A stretch of DNA of 64,000 nt from Apostichopus japonicus (GCF_037975245.1 NC_092565.1:16969999-17033998), one strand, 5' to 3'; shown: positions 1 through 11,305, counted from the stretch's first letter. The notes: generated from the letters alone by a model not told the origin. A program made the numbers and translations.

Positions 1-692
1 AGTGCGCCAAGCCATCGCGCCACTGTATGGACTGAGATATTAGGCCGATTAACTAATACTTACAGCTCCCCATGTAGGCACGAGCTGTAAAAGATCGGCA
101 AAAGACGTACGTCACCGGGGTTCGAACCACCGATGCAAAAGAGAGTCTCGCTCATCAGCTCGTACAGTGCGCCAAGCCATCGCGCCACTGTATGGACTGA
201 GATATTAGGCCGATTAACTAATACTTACAGCTCCCCATGTAGGCACGAGCTGTAATAGATCGGCAAAAGACGTACGTCACCGGGGTTCGAACCACCGATG
301 CAAAAGAGAGTCTCGCTCATCAGCTCGTACAGTGCGCCAAGCCATCGCGCCACTGTATGGACTGAGATACTAGGCCGATTGACTAATACTTACAGCTCCC
401 CATGTAGGCACGAGTTGTAAAAGATCGGCAAAAGACGTACGTCACCGGGGTTCGAACCACCGATGCAAAAGAGAGTCTCGCTCATCAGCTCGTACAGTGC
501 GCCAAGCCATCGCGCCACTGTATGGAGTGAGATATTAGGCCGATTGACTAATACTTACAGCTCCCCATGTAGGCACGAGCTGTAAAAGATCGGCAAAAGA
601 CGTACGTCACCGGGGTTCGAACCACCGATGCAAAAGAGAGTCTCGCTCATCAGCTCGTACAGTGCGCCAAGCCATCGCGTCACTGTATGGAC
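1..692 (-). repeat. tRNA-like satellite array, 165-bp unit, about 4.2 copies
   Basis: The phrase AGTGCGCCAAGCC recurs at 1, 166, 331, 496 and 661, so the period is exactly 165 bp and neighbouring units differ at only a few bases. Read on the minus strand, each unit has a tRNA-like head: GTGGCGCGATGGCTTGGCGC (A-box-like), then about 50 bases later GGTTCGAACCC, a near-perfect Pol III B box. The head is followed by about 85 bp of unrelated sequence containing CTCCCCATGTAGG. tRNA-derived heads are the hallmark of SINEs; here the unit is tandem, so I read it as a satellite derived from a SINE or tRNA. Whether it is transcribed cannot be told. Confidence 0.85.
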
Positions 693-1680
693 CAGTGGCG
701 GAGAAACAGGGGGGTTGGGGGTTTTTAACACCCCCACTTTTTGAAGAGGGGGGTTGGCCCACACAATCAACCCCCCCCCTAGTTTTTGCCAGTAATGTTC
801 TGTTATAGCCTCCATGTTATGTGCTCCAAATGGCATAATAAATCAAATTATTAAATTTGAAATTGTTAAAGTCATTTCAACCTTTTACCTGGTAGGCTAC
901 ATCAACAATTAACGACTAAAAACCAAGTTAGAATTGACCCACACATTATTTCTAGTCCCTTTCCCCCACCTTGCGAATTGGAACTTGTAGCTCATAGCGC
1001 TAACTTCACCCCACAACAGACATACACAAAATAACGTTTTGTTGCTGTTGAATAGCTTTGGAACTGTATACACTTGCCAACTTCAACGAGGTGAAGGAAG
1101 GAAAAGAAAAAGAAGAAAGAGAGAAAAGGATGGAGTAGAAAATACGGCAAGAAAACGGGAAGAGAAAGAGGAACAGTGACAAAATTATTCGAATTTGTAA
1201 AGCAAACAGCAGATATCACATCATATCAGTGAGCATGAAAATGGCGTTCCACGATAAACAGCCTCCAAACCATGGGCGCAGATCCTCGTGAGGACAGCGG
1301 GACGCGTCCCCACCAACTTTTTCAGTAGTGGGGACATGATATACCGTGTCCCCACCAATTTGTCTTGACCAATAGCTGCATTTCAAGTTCCACTGTATTG
1401 AACTTTGGTGCAGTTTGATCCAGCATTGTGCAAATGACATGCAGCAGTTCTCTTTTTATTGTATTTCATCCACAGTTGTTAAATATAGGACGGAAATCGC
1501 ATTTGCGGCAGTCTATATTTGTTTTCTGGGAGAGGACCCCAGACCCATCGTATAACAAAAGTCTACTTGGATTATTTGTCCCCTGATTTTCTTTCTGCAG
1601 ACGCCCATGTATTTCTCCAAACTAAATTTCTAAGCCATGAGATCTATAACTTAAGGAGGTTTAGGAGCATCATTAGGTCT

Positions 1681-1773
1681 GGGAAGTGTTATTTCCGGCG
1701 ATCTGGGAGGTATATTTGCTCAAAAAAATCTTACGCTACGCGCGAACCCATGGTCGCGCTCCGCTTAGATAGT
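1681..1773 (+). repeat. ~95-bp palindromic core repeat, copy 1
   Basis: The pattern is GGAAGTG..ATTTCCGGCGATCTGGGAGG, a short AT-rich spacer, TACGCTACGCGCG, a palindrome around CCATGG, then CGCTCCGCTTAGATAGT. It is shared with seven other places in the window. Confidence 0.8.
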
Positions 1774-2285
1774 GTCATAGACACGCGTCCCCATTATTAT
1801 CCAAGACTGATCTGCGCCCATGCTCAAAACTGTCGATGTGTGAGGTGTTCGGTTTCGGAAATATCTGGTATATTTTTATTTCCTTTAACAAAATTTTTTA
1901 GTAGCCGTCTGAATTTTCGAAATTCCCTAACCAACATTCTTCATCATACTCGTGCAATTTTGACCCGTCTGTTAGGGTTTGAAGGAGGTTTTTCTATATC
2001 GGTTGTCCATAGATGATACTTTGTGCAACATTATGGGTATGTTTTGAAGTGAATTTATTCACGAGAATTATGAATTTTCAAATTCTGAACAGTGGGGCTG
2101 ACGGATATTGTGGGCCGCGATGAAGAATCACCTACAAAAGCAATGATCCACAGGATATGTGATGAAGTCGAACATGATGTGTGACTGGTGACAATCTTCA
2201 AAAAGGTTATAGATGAGAAAAAAAGTATTTGGAAAAAACTTGGTTCTCAGGCAAAAGTGTACATATGGTTGGTCAGTTTCAAGCC

Positions 2286-2380
2286 CGAGAAGTGCCATTT
2301 CCGGTGATCTGGGGGTACCAAAACCAGAAATTTGCTTGTACGCTGCGCGCCAACCAATGGTGGCGCTCCGCTTAGATAGT
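2286..2380 (+). repeat. ~95-bp palindromic core repeat, copy 2
   Basis: Same core, here close to the consensus, with GCGCCAACCAATGGTGGCGC at its centre and CTCCGCTTAGATAGT at its end. A C-rich run and CTACGCCCCTGG, resembling a hAT terminus, follow at 2390-2430. Confidence 0.8.
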
Positions 2381-2455
2381 AATACGCGCCCCCCCCCCCC
2401 CGGGTTAGAAAATCCTGCCTACGCCCCTGGTTAAATGCAGCTTTTCAAGGCCTGG

Positions 2456-2548
2456 GCAGTGCCATTTACTGCGATCTGGGAGGCAATATTTGCCAAAAAA
2501 TTCTTGTGCACTTCGCGCCAACTTATGGTGGCCCTCCACTTAGATAGT
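2456..2548 (+). repeat. ~95-bp palindromic core repeat, copy 3
   Basis: Same core, more diverged (GCGCCAACTTATGGTGGCCC, ending CTTAGATAGT). It lies about 65 bp from the right terminus of the enclosing hAT element. Confidence 0.75.
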
Positions 2549-2624
2549 GAGCCAGCAGTTATGACTTTTTATTTCATCAATGGCCTGCAACCCCCCCACT
2601 TCTGACAAGAAATCTCCGCCACTG

Positions 2625-2757
2625 GTATGGACTGGGATGTTAGGCCGATTAACTAATACTTACAGCTCCCCATGTAGGCACGAGCTGTAAAAGATCGGCA
2701 AAAGACGTCATCACCGGGGTTCGAACCACCGATGCAAAAGAGAGTCTCGCTCATTTC
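2625..2757 (-). repeat. tRNA-like satellite, continuation after the hAT insertion
   Basis: The 165-bp unit resumes at the right-hand target duplication and runs through the B box (GGGGTTCGAACC). It stops mid-unit at GAGTCTCGCTCATT, where LINE 3'-end sequence begins. Confidence 0.8.
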
Positions 2758-2861
2758 ATTTCATTTTTTTGTTTTTTTACAGAAGTACAAAGCGGAGGGA
2801 AGTCTTCCATAACGCTTAAAAAGCTTATCACAGTGGAAGACTCCCTAAAGAAAAAAATTAA
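2758..2861 (-). mobile_element. LINE 3'-end fragment
   Basis: About 100 bp matching the 3' end of the other LINE copies here: GGAGGGAAGTCTTCCATAA, a short gap, then AGCTTATCACAGTGGAAGACTCCCT. The two halves are self-complementary, so the transcript end would fold into a hairpin. No coding sequence remains. Confidence 0.65.
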
Positions 2862-3645
2862 TTAATAAATTTGATTTGATTTGATTTATTTATTTGTTTT
2901 TCACGTGTAAATTTACAGTGTGAAGGAAGTTTTCCAAAAAGCGTACAACAGCTTAACAAAGTAGAAGACTCCCTGTATTAAGGAAAGAAGAAATAAATAC
3001 AAATTGAATGTTTGTTACATAATGTACAGAAGCCGTTGAAGTAAATAACTCATTTACATAATTTAATATGATGATATCAATTCTTCTTTTAAACATTTTT
3101 TAAATGAATTCTTTGTAGCCTTAGATTTAACGATATTGCTTAATGAGTTCCATAACTTAGTTGCACGGTTGCGAAAGCTGCGTGTACCTAACTTCGTATG
3201 ATAGAAGTTGCAATGAGCATTTTGTCTATTTCGGGTATTATAATTGTATAATTCTACATTAATTGTATAGAAATTATGAAAGAAACCCGGAAGTAGCCCA
3301 TGCCATGCTTTACACGTAAATACAGCAAGTTGTAGCCTTATAATATCATTTAATTTCAGCAGGTTTTGACCTTTAAACAATGGACTAGTATGCTGACGAA
3401 ATGCAGAATGTGTTATGTTACGTATTGCGCCTTTTTGTAGTTTATTGAGACGGTCAAGACAAGTTATGTTAGCACCAGACCAAATAATAGAACAGTAGGA
3501 CAGATGAGGTAGAATGAGCGTATTATAAATCATTCTTAGAATGTGTGTCGGTAGGAAATGTTTTATTATAGCGAGTATACCAATGTTCCTTGCGACCTTA
3601 GAACAGATTGCTGAAATATGTTGTTGCCATTTTTTGGGGGCCATA
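2862..3645 (-). mobile_element. 5'-truncated CR1/Jockey-type LINE fragment
   Basis: A minus-strand non-LTR retrotransposon tail. The TTTGATTTGA tail is at 2865-2885, the conserved 3' hairpin (GGAAGTTTTCC / AGAAGACTCCC) at about 2920-2975, and coding sequence for the end of the RT polyprotein lies upstream. It ends abruptly near 3645, as expected for 5' truncation. Confidence 0.75.
3063..3644 (-). pseudogene. LINE reverse transcriptase, C-terminal region only
   Basis: 193 codons covering the region after the RT catalytic core: WQQHISAICSKVARNIGIL, then LPHLSYCSIIWSGAN, LNKLQKGAIRNITHS and a C-terminal RNRATKLWNSLSN block. This is the thumb and C-terminal part typical of CR1/Jockey-group LINE ORF2. 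It is about 45% identical by eye to the same region of the copy at 26.9-28.2 kb. The endonuclease and FADD-containing palm are absent, so it cannot be functional. The frame is intact only because the fragment is short. Confidence 0.8.
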
Positions 3646-4421
3646 AATTCTCCAAAATACCATAAATTTTTGGTAAAAATTAAAAAAACTTTCTGTTAGC
3701 TTGTTTGTTTTGTACTAGTCTACCGTCAACATTTCGCGAGGCTAGTGCAAGGGCTAGTGTATAACCATTGATGTCTTGTTTTACCTCCATGGTGAAACTA
3801 ACTGTTTGACTGTCGGTTATAGGTATATACTTTAGTATCATTAAATGCAACGTGCAAAGCTGTAACCCCTTATGAACTGGCATGCAACTACCAGCAAGTC
3901 AGCTCCTACGGGAGATGAAAACGCCTTGAAATGCTACATGTGCATTTCATCTCACACCGAAGAGCAAATTCGCAAATGCACTGTCATAGCACATGGTAGA
4001 GAAACTTTTGATTTCGTCGTAAAATGGCACTCCTTGAGCGGTGAGCAACATCAAATAGCAACCTATTTGTTGCCAAGAGTTGCAATGTTGTTCTAATTTC
4101 ACGATGTTTTTACATAACTATTGAATAGCATATTGTAATGTTATGTAAGTGGTTGTATGGTTGATCAACTTCGAACTATAATCATACGACATAGGCCAGC
4201 CTCCTAGGCTAAATAATTTTTATCATTAATGGTTACAAACAAGTTTTGAAATGCAAAAGAAGCCATCTCTGAAGTTATCCAAGCGTAATAAACAGTGGTC
4301 TTGCCTGGCAATGCAATTTGTGTACACAAGAGTGATAAGCATCAAGCTTTACAGCTGGAAGTGCGAACTCCAGTATCAACTTTCTGCCACAGAAGTTGAT
4401 ACCAGAAGTTGTGGCCCAAAT
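3646..4421. other. unclassified sequence
   Basis: I see no transposon ends or recognised protein. Two short ORFs overlap head-to-head near 3875. One, minus at 3680-3883, has a possible splice donor after a CCATGGAG. The other, plus at 3872-4096, has a C-x2-C followed 13 residues later by a C (CYMCISSHTEEQIRKC). Neither resembles a family I can name. Confidence 0.3.
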
Positions 4422-4833
4422 CAGCGACGTAGCCATGAATTTGAAGGGGGGGGGGAAGCACTATTTTTGCGATTGATATGGTGGAGGTGTCCCCCTCCCC
4501 TTTGAGATATTTTTGAACAATTGAAGGTCCTTAGATGCGATCTGGTGCAATGTTTTGCCAGTTTCATCATTATCATATATGATATCATATTATCAGCAGA
4601 TTTTATTTCCTGTTTGAATTCTTTTACATGTTCTTTTACATAATATATCAGAAAGACAAACATAGTGCTCCAATAGGATGATTCTTGTTTATTGTCCATT
4701 GTCTGGACTTATAAACATTTGGCAAACTTAACTGATGGACAATATAAACTTTCATATTTTGTAAGACAGCCAGATGTGCACAATGTTTTCCAGGGGGCAC
4801 ATATCTCCCTGGCCCCTCTTTGCTTCGCCACTG
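4422..4833. mobile_element. possible hAT-type MITE
   Basis: The left end CAGCGACGTAGC and the complement of the right end CAGTGGCGAAGC agree at 9 of 12 positions. G-rich and C-rich subterminal runs lie inside, as in the other hAT MITEs of this window. The flanking 8-mers do not match, so no target duplication supports it. Confidence 0.4.
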
Positions 4834-5230
4834 TGTTCAACTCCTGAACGCTACGTTGGTGTATTATATCCAAACGTCTAATGTTCTATTTCTGAGAATA
4901 AAACACGGGATATTCCGCAATAGAACATTAGGCGTTCAGAATTTGAACCCTTGGCGCTCAGAAATTGAACACTATAGGCGTCCGAAGTTGAAGGCGTTGA
5001 AATACGGTAAGGTGTTCAAGCGTCCAGGCGTTCCAAAATGAAGCAATAACTTAGTGTTCGAATAAGCGTCCGGGCGTTTAAAAAATAGAGAAATGTGTTC
5101 AGAATCTTAACACTAGCGTTCAAAATATGAATTGAACACCAAGACGCGTACATGTTACATTTAACGCCTGAATTTGCAGTTAATAAGTCCGCACTATTGC
5201 TACTTTCCTGACGATTTGAGGCTCGGAAAG
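4834..5230. repeat. degenerate cluster of short GTTC/GAAC palindromic motifs
   Basis: About 400 bp in which GTTCAA, TTGAAC, GCGTTCA and GCGTCC recur every 15-40 bp in both orientations, for example GGCGTTCAGAATTTGAAC, GCGCTCAGAAATTGAACACT and GTTCAAAATATGAATTGAAC. There is no fixed period. It looks like an old, decayed array of a ~20-bp palindromic unit. Confidence 0.5.
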
Positions 5231-5447
5231 GCATAAAACGCCGTTTTGGGATTTTCTTCTAGGATCTGAATTGCTTACATGGGCGTCAATCCGGGGGGGG
5301 GGGACGGGGAACAAGTCCCCACCACATTTCGATGGATGGGGGAAACAATATCAAATGACCCCCACACATTTGGAAAAAGAGTAGTGTCGTGGCTCTATTT
5401 GGTTACGGCTTACACATCTTAGGATTCATATCCTCGAATATCACTCA

Positions 5448-5771
5448 ATGTTGCTGAATGGAGAATTCCACCCAAATCTCGTGAGATGGTACCCTGAGCT
5501 CTCCAATAATCTTAAGCTTAGTCTGCCTTTCTTTCGAGGCCAGATCCATTCGTCGTCGGTTGAAGGGTATAAACAAATATTCAAGTCGATGAATCCAGCG
5601 GCACGGGCTATGTTTGGTGAAGTCGAAGATCTCTTGCGGTTGCTCCTCGTCTCCTCCGTCAATTCGACGGAAGCCGAGAGATCTTTTAGTGCTCTGAGGC
5701 GTTTGAAGACAAGGCTTCGGAGTTCCATGACTCTACAGAGACTGAACCATGTGATCGTGTTCCATATTCAC
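5448..5771 (+). pseudogene. hAT transposase, C-terminal dimerisation domain remnant
   Basis: The reading frame encodes the conserved C-terminal hAT dimerisation block: LLLVSSVNSTEAERSFSALRR, followed by LKTRLRSSMTLQRLNHVIV and HIHR. This wording matches the ZMYM1-like branch of hAT transposases. Only about 108 codons remain of a protein normally 600-800 residues long; the BED/TTF zinc finger and catalytic region are missing. The frame runs directly into a CAGGGACGTCGCTAG sequence resembling the terminus of another element, which probably truncated it. It is non-functional. Confidence 0.8.
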
Positions 5772-5775
5772 CGCG

Positions 5776-6569
5776 CAGGGACGTCGCTAGAAGGGGTGTG
5801 GGGGTGTCTCACCCCCTAAACTTGGTAAAACTGACGCTAGTTAGAAAATTGGAGTGCGACAGTTGGAATTTACGACTGTTGCACTCCAGTTTATCTATTC
5901 ATTTATCGCTGGGATTGTGCATGACCTAACATTTTTTTTAAATTTCGGTCAAAATTGACCTGTTATATTTACTACCAAAAAAAATGCCTAATAGAACTAC
6001 CGTCATAGGCGTAGGAGCCCAATTTGATTTGTGGGGGGAGTGGGGTTGTAAAGACTTGCCCGAAAACTATAACCAAAATCTTTCGCGCGCTACGCGCGCA
6101 TTCCACATGATAATGTGCATATCATATATGCATGCATCGGTTTTTACATCGCATGCAAATAGCATACAATCATTTTCCGTCTTATTACCCTTCCGTATTG
6201 GTGAGAATTGTTGGGTAATATAATAGTATCAGTTTAACCACTGAAAAACGTATTGCAAATTATCTTTCTTTCAGTAGGTGCCCAAAAGCTATCAGCATAT
6301 TGCCCGAATTTCACAAAAATATTTGGTTGGGGTGGGGGGCCAATAAGTTTGTGAAATAAGTGCCAGTGGGTACAAATGTATCGCAACATGTTCGTAACAG
6401 AAGTGCAGTCGCGAAAGATTGGGTTTTCTGACTGACACTGACCGTATCGTTGACGAGTAGCGCCAGGGTGGGGGGTACAAAGCAGCAGTCGGAATTTTCT
6501 GGCTTCAATACCGATTTTCAGCCACTACACCCCCCCCCCCCCAATCATCAGGCCTTAGCTACGTCCATG
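5776..6569. mobile_element. dispersed MITE family A, copy 1
   Basis: It begins CAGGGACGTCGCTAGAAGG, and its right end, complemented, reads CATGGACGTAGCTAAGG. The interior from about 6080 to 6420 is shared with 38985-39330: TGCATATCATATA, GGTTTTTACATCGCATGC, ATTACCCTTCC, CAAATTATCTTTCTTTCAG, AAGTGCAGTCGCGAAAGA. A hairpin with 14-bp arms and one mismatch (TGGAGTGCGACAGT) lies at 5850-5888. No clear target duplication is visible, so the boundaries are approximate. Confidence 0.6.
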
Positions 6570-7092
6570 GGTACATGGTGGTTACATCGTACGCTCCGAC
6601 CAGAATTCACCCGATAACCAGATGCAGATCCACCTAGCAACCGAGGTAACTTGCTTGAGGACTCCAACGAACAACCACTGATTTATTTTCATGCCTTCAT
6701 CACTTTAGCCACCACTCACATGGGACCTTTTCTAAGTTTGACGATACATGCGCATGTGTGAGGTCCTGAAAACATAATAAAAGTGATTTGTCTTGCTATC
6801 CTTGTTTTCAAATTTCATATAAATGTATTCTCGTAGACCTAGCAACCTGGTTTAACATGCTGGCGTTTGACGACTTTTGGCCAAATTTGCGCTAAGCTCG
6901 CTATACGAACTCGGATCTGGGCTGTGCCTTATTAGTTAGTTATTTAAATTATTAAAAATGGCGTATGAGGAAATGCACCATTTTGTGGTATGACTTCCAA
7001 GACGGAAAGTCGAGAAACTCACATGCAGTAGCGGCGGATAGCTTCCTTCGCCTATATGTCCAGGGAAATTTTGGGACATCGTTCCTATAGAC
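6570..7092. other. unclassified non-coding sequence
   Basis: No ORF, repeat or transposon end recognised. Confidence 0.4.
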
Positions 7093-7451
7093 CAGGGGTG
7101 GTCAATCTGCGGGCCACATGCGGCCCGCCAGTGATTTTTTTGCAGCCCGTGAGATGTCTCAAGAAAAGAAAAAAATCAATCTATTTAGCATCATCACCAA
7201 AAACGAGCTAGCTGCTTAGAATTTATCTACACTAATGATGCTGTCAGTTAGGCCTATTATCCCCATTAACTATCAACTGGACTGCATTGACATTATGGTT
7301 TATGAATACAGATTAAGTACACACACCTATTGCTTGAACGTCCTCGGAATCAAAGGTTTGAAATCAACAGCAGGTCGTTGGTTAGGTGCGGCCCTGTCAA
7401 TCTTTCACTCCTAAAATCTGGCCCATTCATTCAAAAGGTTGCCCACCCCTG
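7093..7451. mobile_element. hAT MITE with degenerate 8-bp TSD
   Basis: The terminal inverted repeats CAGGGGTGGTCAA (7093-7105) and, complemented, CAGGGGTGGGCAA (7439-7451) match at 12 of 13 positions and are typical hAT ends. Flanking 8-mers CTATAGAC (7085-7092) and CAATAGGC (7452-7459) match at 6 of 8, as expected for an old target duplication. The inside carries GCGGCCCGCCAG and TCTGGCCC, the usual subterminal complement. It is 359 bp long with no coding capacity. Confidence 0.8.
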
Positions 7452-7472
7452 CAATAGGCCTATATCTGAGGC

Positions 7473-8194
7473 CAGTGGCGTCGTGCCCAATTGGGGCACA
7501 GGCCCCCCATTTTTTTTTGTCAAAGGTATCATAAAATTTTGTCATAATTTAAAAAAAGGTGTTTTCGAAATCGAAAAGTAGACTAAATATTCAATTGCTC
7601 TTTGATGGTCGTTGCGGATTTTCCACACACCTCAAAGACGACATATCGGGATTAGTAATGCCATTACCTTTGAATATGTTTGTCCTAAGCTCGCGTTTGA
7701 TACAGTCTCAATTGTAACCTGGAAAATAATCACTTCGTTATCGCGCGTTTCACCTAAGGTTTCGCTACTTTCGCTTTTTCTGCCGGCATGTTTTCAAACG
7801 GCATATCTTTTTATTCACCCAGTCACCACTTCTCACGGCCATGGGCGGCGATCATGGATCAGCCAACACAAAAATGTTTTCATTTCTTAAATTTTGGGCG
7901 CTTCTGGGAGACGAGGAATTGGTAAACTGAGGAATAAATGGCGATCACTTCCTTCGAGAATATTTCCCAAAGTAAAAAATTGCTGGAAATTTTTATCAAT
8001 TTTAGGGGTGTTGCTTACTGACAGAATACACGGGAAGTGCCGTTTCCTGCAATCTGAGGGGGCTGCCAGAAGAAAATTTTTCTTGTACACTGCGCGCCAA
8101 CCGATGGTGGCGCTCCGCTCAGATAGTACCTACGGCCGGAATACTCGAATAGATCACGTCCCCCCCCACGTTTCAAATCGGATTGACGCCCCTG
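7473..8194. mobile_element. hAT-like element fragment(s)
   Basis: It starts CAGTGGCGTCGTGCCC and ends GGATTGACGCCCCTG, both hAT-type termini, with a C-rich subterminal run near 8158. A related but lone terminus (GGGCGTCAATCCGGGGG) occurs at 5283. The flanking 8-mers differ, so the two ends may belong to different insertions. It contains core repeat copy 4 near its right end. Confidence 0.5.
8031..8127 (+). repeat. ~95-bp palindromic core repeat, copy 4
   Basis: GGAAGTGCCGTTTCCTGCAA at the start, GCGCGCCAACCGATGGTGGC at the palindrome, and CTCCGCTCAGATAGT at the end. Confidence 0.8.
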
Positions 8195-9039
8195 GGTTGG
8201 GACATATATGCTAGAACTCTCCGCGTCGGGTAGATTGCGCCATGTCCCGACTTCGTAGCATATTGCGTTATTAAGTTATGGCCAGCAGAAATATGTCATA
8301 AATCGAAACTTTAAAAATGAATAATGACTCAAAACGGAACGAGATACGTTGAAACGGATTGCACCATTGTGTTTTTCTTAGGGGGGTGTAGGGTATAATT
8401 TTGCCGACTAAACTTGAGCTGTGTGCCGACATATCGGTCAACGAGCGGAGCGCGAACAGAGCGCGAAGCGCGACTTCTAACAACGTAGAGTGCATGGTCC
8501 AGTCCTATCACCACTGGTGGAGGGGTTTTTTTGGAGGGGGAAGGGTGCCAGAAAATGTGCGTCACACGAAAAAGAGACTCTTTATGCATTAGATTATCTT
8601 TTTGCATCATCTCATGACCATCCTTAACGAAAAACCTTTCATAATTTCCATCTGTAAATCTGAGAAAATTTTCAACATGATACCCTTGAGAAAAGCACTT
8701 TTGAAAACATGCAAGAGAGAAAAAAAAAACGCCAGTATTTTTAGGTGCAGGGCAGAGATGGTCTTATGGTATTGCAGAAGTATTCAAGACTATGCATGAA
8801 ATAAAGACAGATTTCCCCATCAAAAAATTCTGCCAAATTGTTCCTTAAAATTGATGAAACAAAATAAATCAATCAATCAATCAATCAAAATTGAGAAAGC
8901 AGTTTTTCAAGTACAGCGTTCATAACAGTGTTCTCCATTTTATCTCTTGCTATTTCAAGGAAAAAAATAAATGCGTATTACAGTGCTTCAATATTTACAC
9001 ACGTGGTGATACAAAACAAAAGAAGTTGAAAAGCTTACA
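8195..9039. other. unclassified sequence with an AATC microsatellite
   Basis: Non-coding as far as I can see. A short (AATC)n tract lies at about 8864-8887. GC-rich inverted words (GAGCGGAGCGCGAACAGAGC) occur at 8440-8475. Confidence 0.4.
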
Positions 9040-9176
<137 letters not shown>

Positions 9177-9865
9177 CGGGAGGCCCATAATATCGGGTAA
9201 TGGCACAGCGACTGAAAAAATTTCCAAATTCGTGATCTCCTCATCCAACCTCTCGTTTCGGCCCTACCGTCCTATGTGCAGGACACTACGGATTTCATCC
9301 GGAAAATTGGGGAAATAAAAAATCTTCCCTTATCTTCTCTGTTAGTTACCTTGGATGTGTCTTCGTTATACACAAACATCCCTAAAGAAGAGGGCATTTC
9401 GGCCTGCACAAAAGCATTCAAACCGAAACGTGGCAAAACCCATACGAAGAAAGAATTGGCCGAATTAATGCAACTTATCTTGACCAACAATAATCTGGTA
9501 CTTGGCAACAAACACTACCTCCAAATTCATGGCACTGCAATGGGTACCAAAATGGCACCGTCTTTTGCCAACATCTTTATGGGAAACCTTGAGAAAGAAT
9601 TTTTATCTCGACAAAACTTGCAACCACACACGTGGTTACGTTACATTGACGATATCTTTATGATATGGACCCATGGTGAGGCAAATCTAAAACTTTTCAT
9701 TGATGACATAAACTTGTTTCATCCCACTATCAAATTCACTGCTGATTTTTCTGGACATGGCGTTCACTTTATGGACACCACCGTGACCCTACAAAATGGT
9801 TCACTCAAAACAGACTTGTTCAATAAACCCACGAACAAGCACAACTATACCTCTTACCAAGCAGT
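9177..9865 (+). pseudogene. Penelope-type reverse transcriptase, N-terminal part broken
   Basis: The first ~33 codons ([19 protein letters not shown]) are in one frame, and from about 9276 the RT continues in another. Visible motifs are LLVTLDVSSLYTNIP (motif A with catalytic D), YLQIHGTAMGTKMAPSFANI (motif B), and LRYIDDIFMIW (motif C, the YIDD box at about 9640-9652). HFMDTTV and LFNKPTNKHNY follow. This is the palm of a Penelope-like RT, a relative of telomerase RT. The finger region before motif 2 is absent and the coding sequence is cut at 9865 by an insertion. Confidence 0.85.
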
Positions 9866-10426
9866 CAGTGGCGGCGCCAGGAAGTTTTAGTTGGGGAGGC
9901 TAAGGGGGGGCTGAGCCAATTTTTTGGGTGGCTTACAAGATTGAGTGATCGCCGTCCTGAGGGAGGGGTATAAGGGGAGGGGGTGCCCCCCTCCCCTTTT
10001 GAAATTTTTCCCAATCCTGGAAAGGCCTACATGCAAAATGGTGGCATTTAGCGAGGCTTTTGTCACCTGAAAATTTCTCAAAAAATATGCATTTTTTTGT
10101 AACTTTAGTCAAATTAGAATGGAAGATACCAATTCACAGTTTTCGTATCACTAAAATAATTGAGAAACAACTCATCAACACCTGGCGGATAATTAAGCTG
10201 GATTCTGAATTGTTTTTATCAGTCACCAAAACAAGGCTTCCTGCACCACAACTGAGTCACTGACTATTATCATGTGAAAAATTCATCAACATTTCCATTG
10301 ACCATTGTAGCACTGCGTTATGGCTGACAAAATTTGGGTAGGCTATATTGTTTCAATGAGGTTTTTTTTTGTGTGCCTATTTCAGTTGGGGGGCTAATGG
10401 GGGGGCTGACTACTTCAGTGGGGGGT
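9866..10426. mobile_element. insertion splitting the Penelope RT, hAT-like left end
   Basis: RT coding sequence stops at 9865 and resumes at about 10427 (LRIRHICSSEVDF). The inserted DNA starts CAGTGGCGGCGCCAGG, a hAT-type terminus, with G-rich subterminal sequence, and contains a second G-rich start-like phrase (CAGTTGGGGGGCTAATGG) at 10384. No matching right terminus or TSD was found, so it may be a composite or truncated copy. Confidence 0.6.
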
Positions 10427-11305
10427 TGCGCATTCGACACATTTGCTCCTCTGAAGTCGATTTTGATTCACGCACTAAAGAACTGTCACAACACCTCCTA
10501 AACAGAGAGTATTTTCGGGGTACTATTGAAAATGCCATCAAAAGGGCTAAAAGCAAACCCCGTACCGAAACATTGAGGTACAAAACTTGTCAAACCAGTT
10601 CCAAAAGGGTACCATTGGTTACTGAATTCCACCCAGGTCTCCCACCACTGGCTAATATCATTCAGAAGAATTTTCACTTACTTCAAGGCACCGAACGCCT
10701 GAAATCAGTTTTCCCAGAATTACCTGTCATCGCTTTTAAAAGACCCAGCAACCTACGGGATAGTTCGGGCATCCTTTCAGGATGACACCCCATTAAGGGA
10801 AAGCAAAACAGAAACTACAGGATCATCGCCCTGTACACAAAATTGCAAAACGTGCTTACTTGTCAATTCGACCGGGGCCTTTCAGAGCAACCAAACCAAA
10901 CGCACGTTCCAAATTCGGCACAAAATTAACTGCCTATCCAAAAATGTTGTTTTCCTCATCTACTGCAATATTTGTAACTTACAATACATTGGAGAGTCAA
11001 AAAACACTCTTAGAATGAGAATGACACAACATAGGTCGGCGATCAAAACAACAAAAGATCTACCAACCTGTTGCAAATCACTTTAATTTCCAAAATCATT
11101 CAATTGAGAATTTGCATGTTATTGCCATTGACCAGAACGATTCTTGGACAGATAAATCTAACTAAGGAAAGTGAAAGAAAATTTCTGGGAACTAAACCTA
11201 AAGACCACGGCACCATTCGGTTTAAACATCAGAAACGATTTGCCGTCCCAGATAAACCAAAACAATTCCTTTACAATTACGACGGAATCGGATTAAAATA
11301 ATCCG
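10427..11305 (+). pseudogene. Penelope RT C-terminus and GIY-YIG endonuclease
   Basis: RT resumes with RRICSS-like sequence and continues through LVTEFHPGLPPLANII and the RLKSVFPELPVIAFKRPSNL block to about 10783. After a stop, another frame encodes a cysteine pair (QNCKTC) and then VVFLIYCNICNLQYIGES (the GIY-YIG core with its C-x2-C insertion), followed by LRMRMTQHRSAI. A last frame gives NHFNFQNHSIENLHVIAID and NLKTTAPFGLNI, the C-terminal endonuclease motifs. The domain order identifies an EN+ Penelope-like element. At least two frameshifts or stops make it inactive. Confidence 0.85.

Larger units (their letters stand above)
693..2624. mobile_element. hAT-type non-autonomous DNA transposon with perfect 8-bp TSD
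   Basis: The satellite is interrupted by a segment with 12-bp perfect terminal inverted repeats (CAGTGGCGGAGA at 693-704, complement at 2613-2624). It is flanked by the 8-bp direct repeat GTATGGAC (685-692 and 2625-2632), which is single copy in uninterrupted satellite units. TIR sequence and 8-bp TSD are diagnostic of hAT. Subterminal runs of G and C lie at both ends. I see no transposase; the 165-codon ORF at 1519-2016 overlaps a repeat core and resembles nothing I know. Three copies of a ~95-bp palindromic core lie inside, so it may itself carry nested relatives. Confidence 0.9.

Noticed and set aside
240-345. A functional tRNA gene in each satellite unit
   Set aside because: The B box is good, but the A box is weak, no acceptor stem closes, and an anticodon arm cannot be drawn with confidence. 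I call it tRNA-like only.
4414-4841. An 8-bp target duplication for the element at 4422-4833
   Set aside because: The flanking 8-mers GCCCAAAT and TGTTCAAC do not match.
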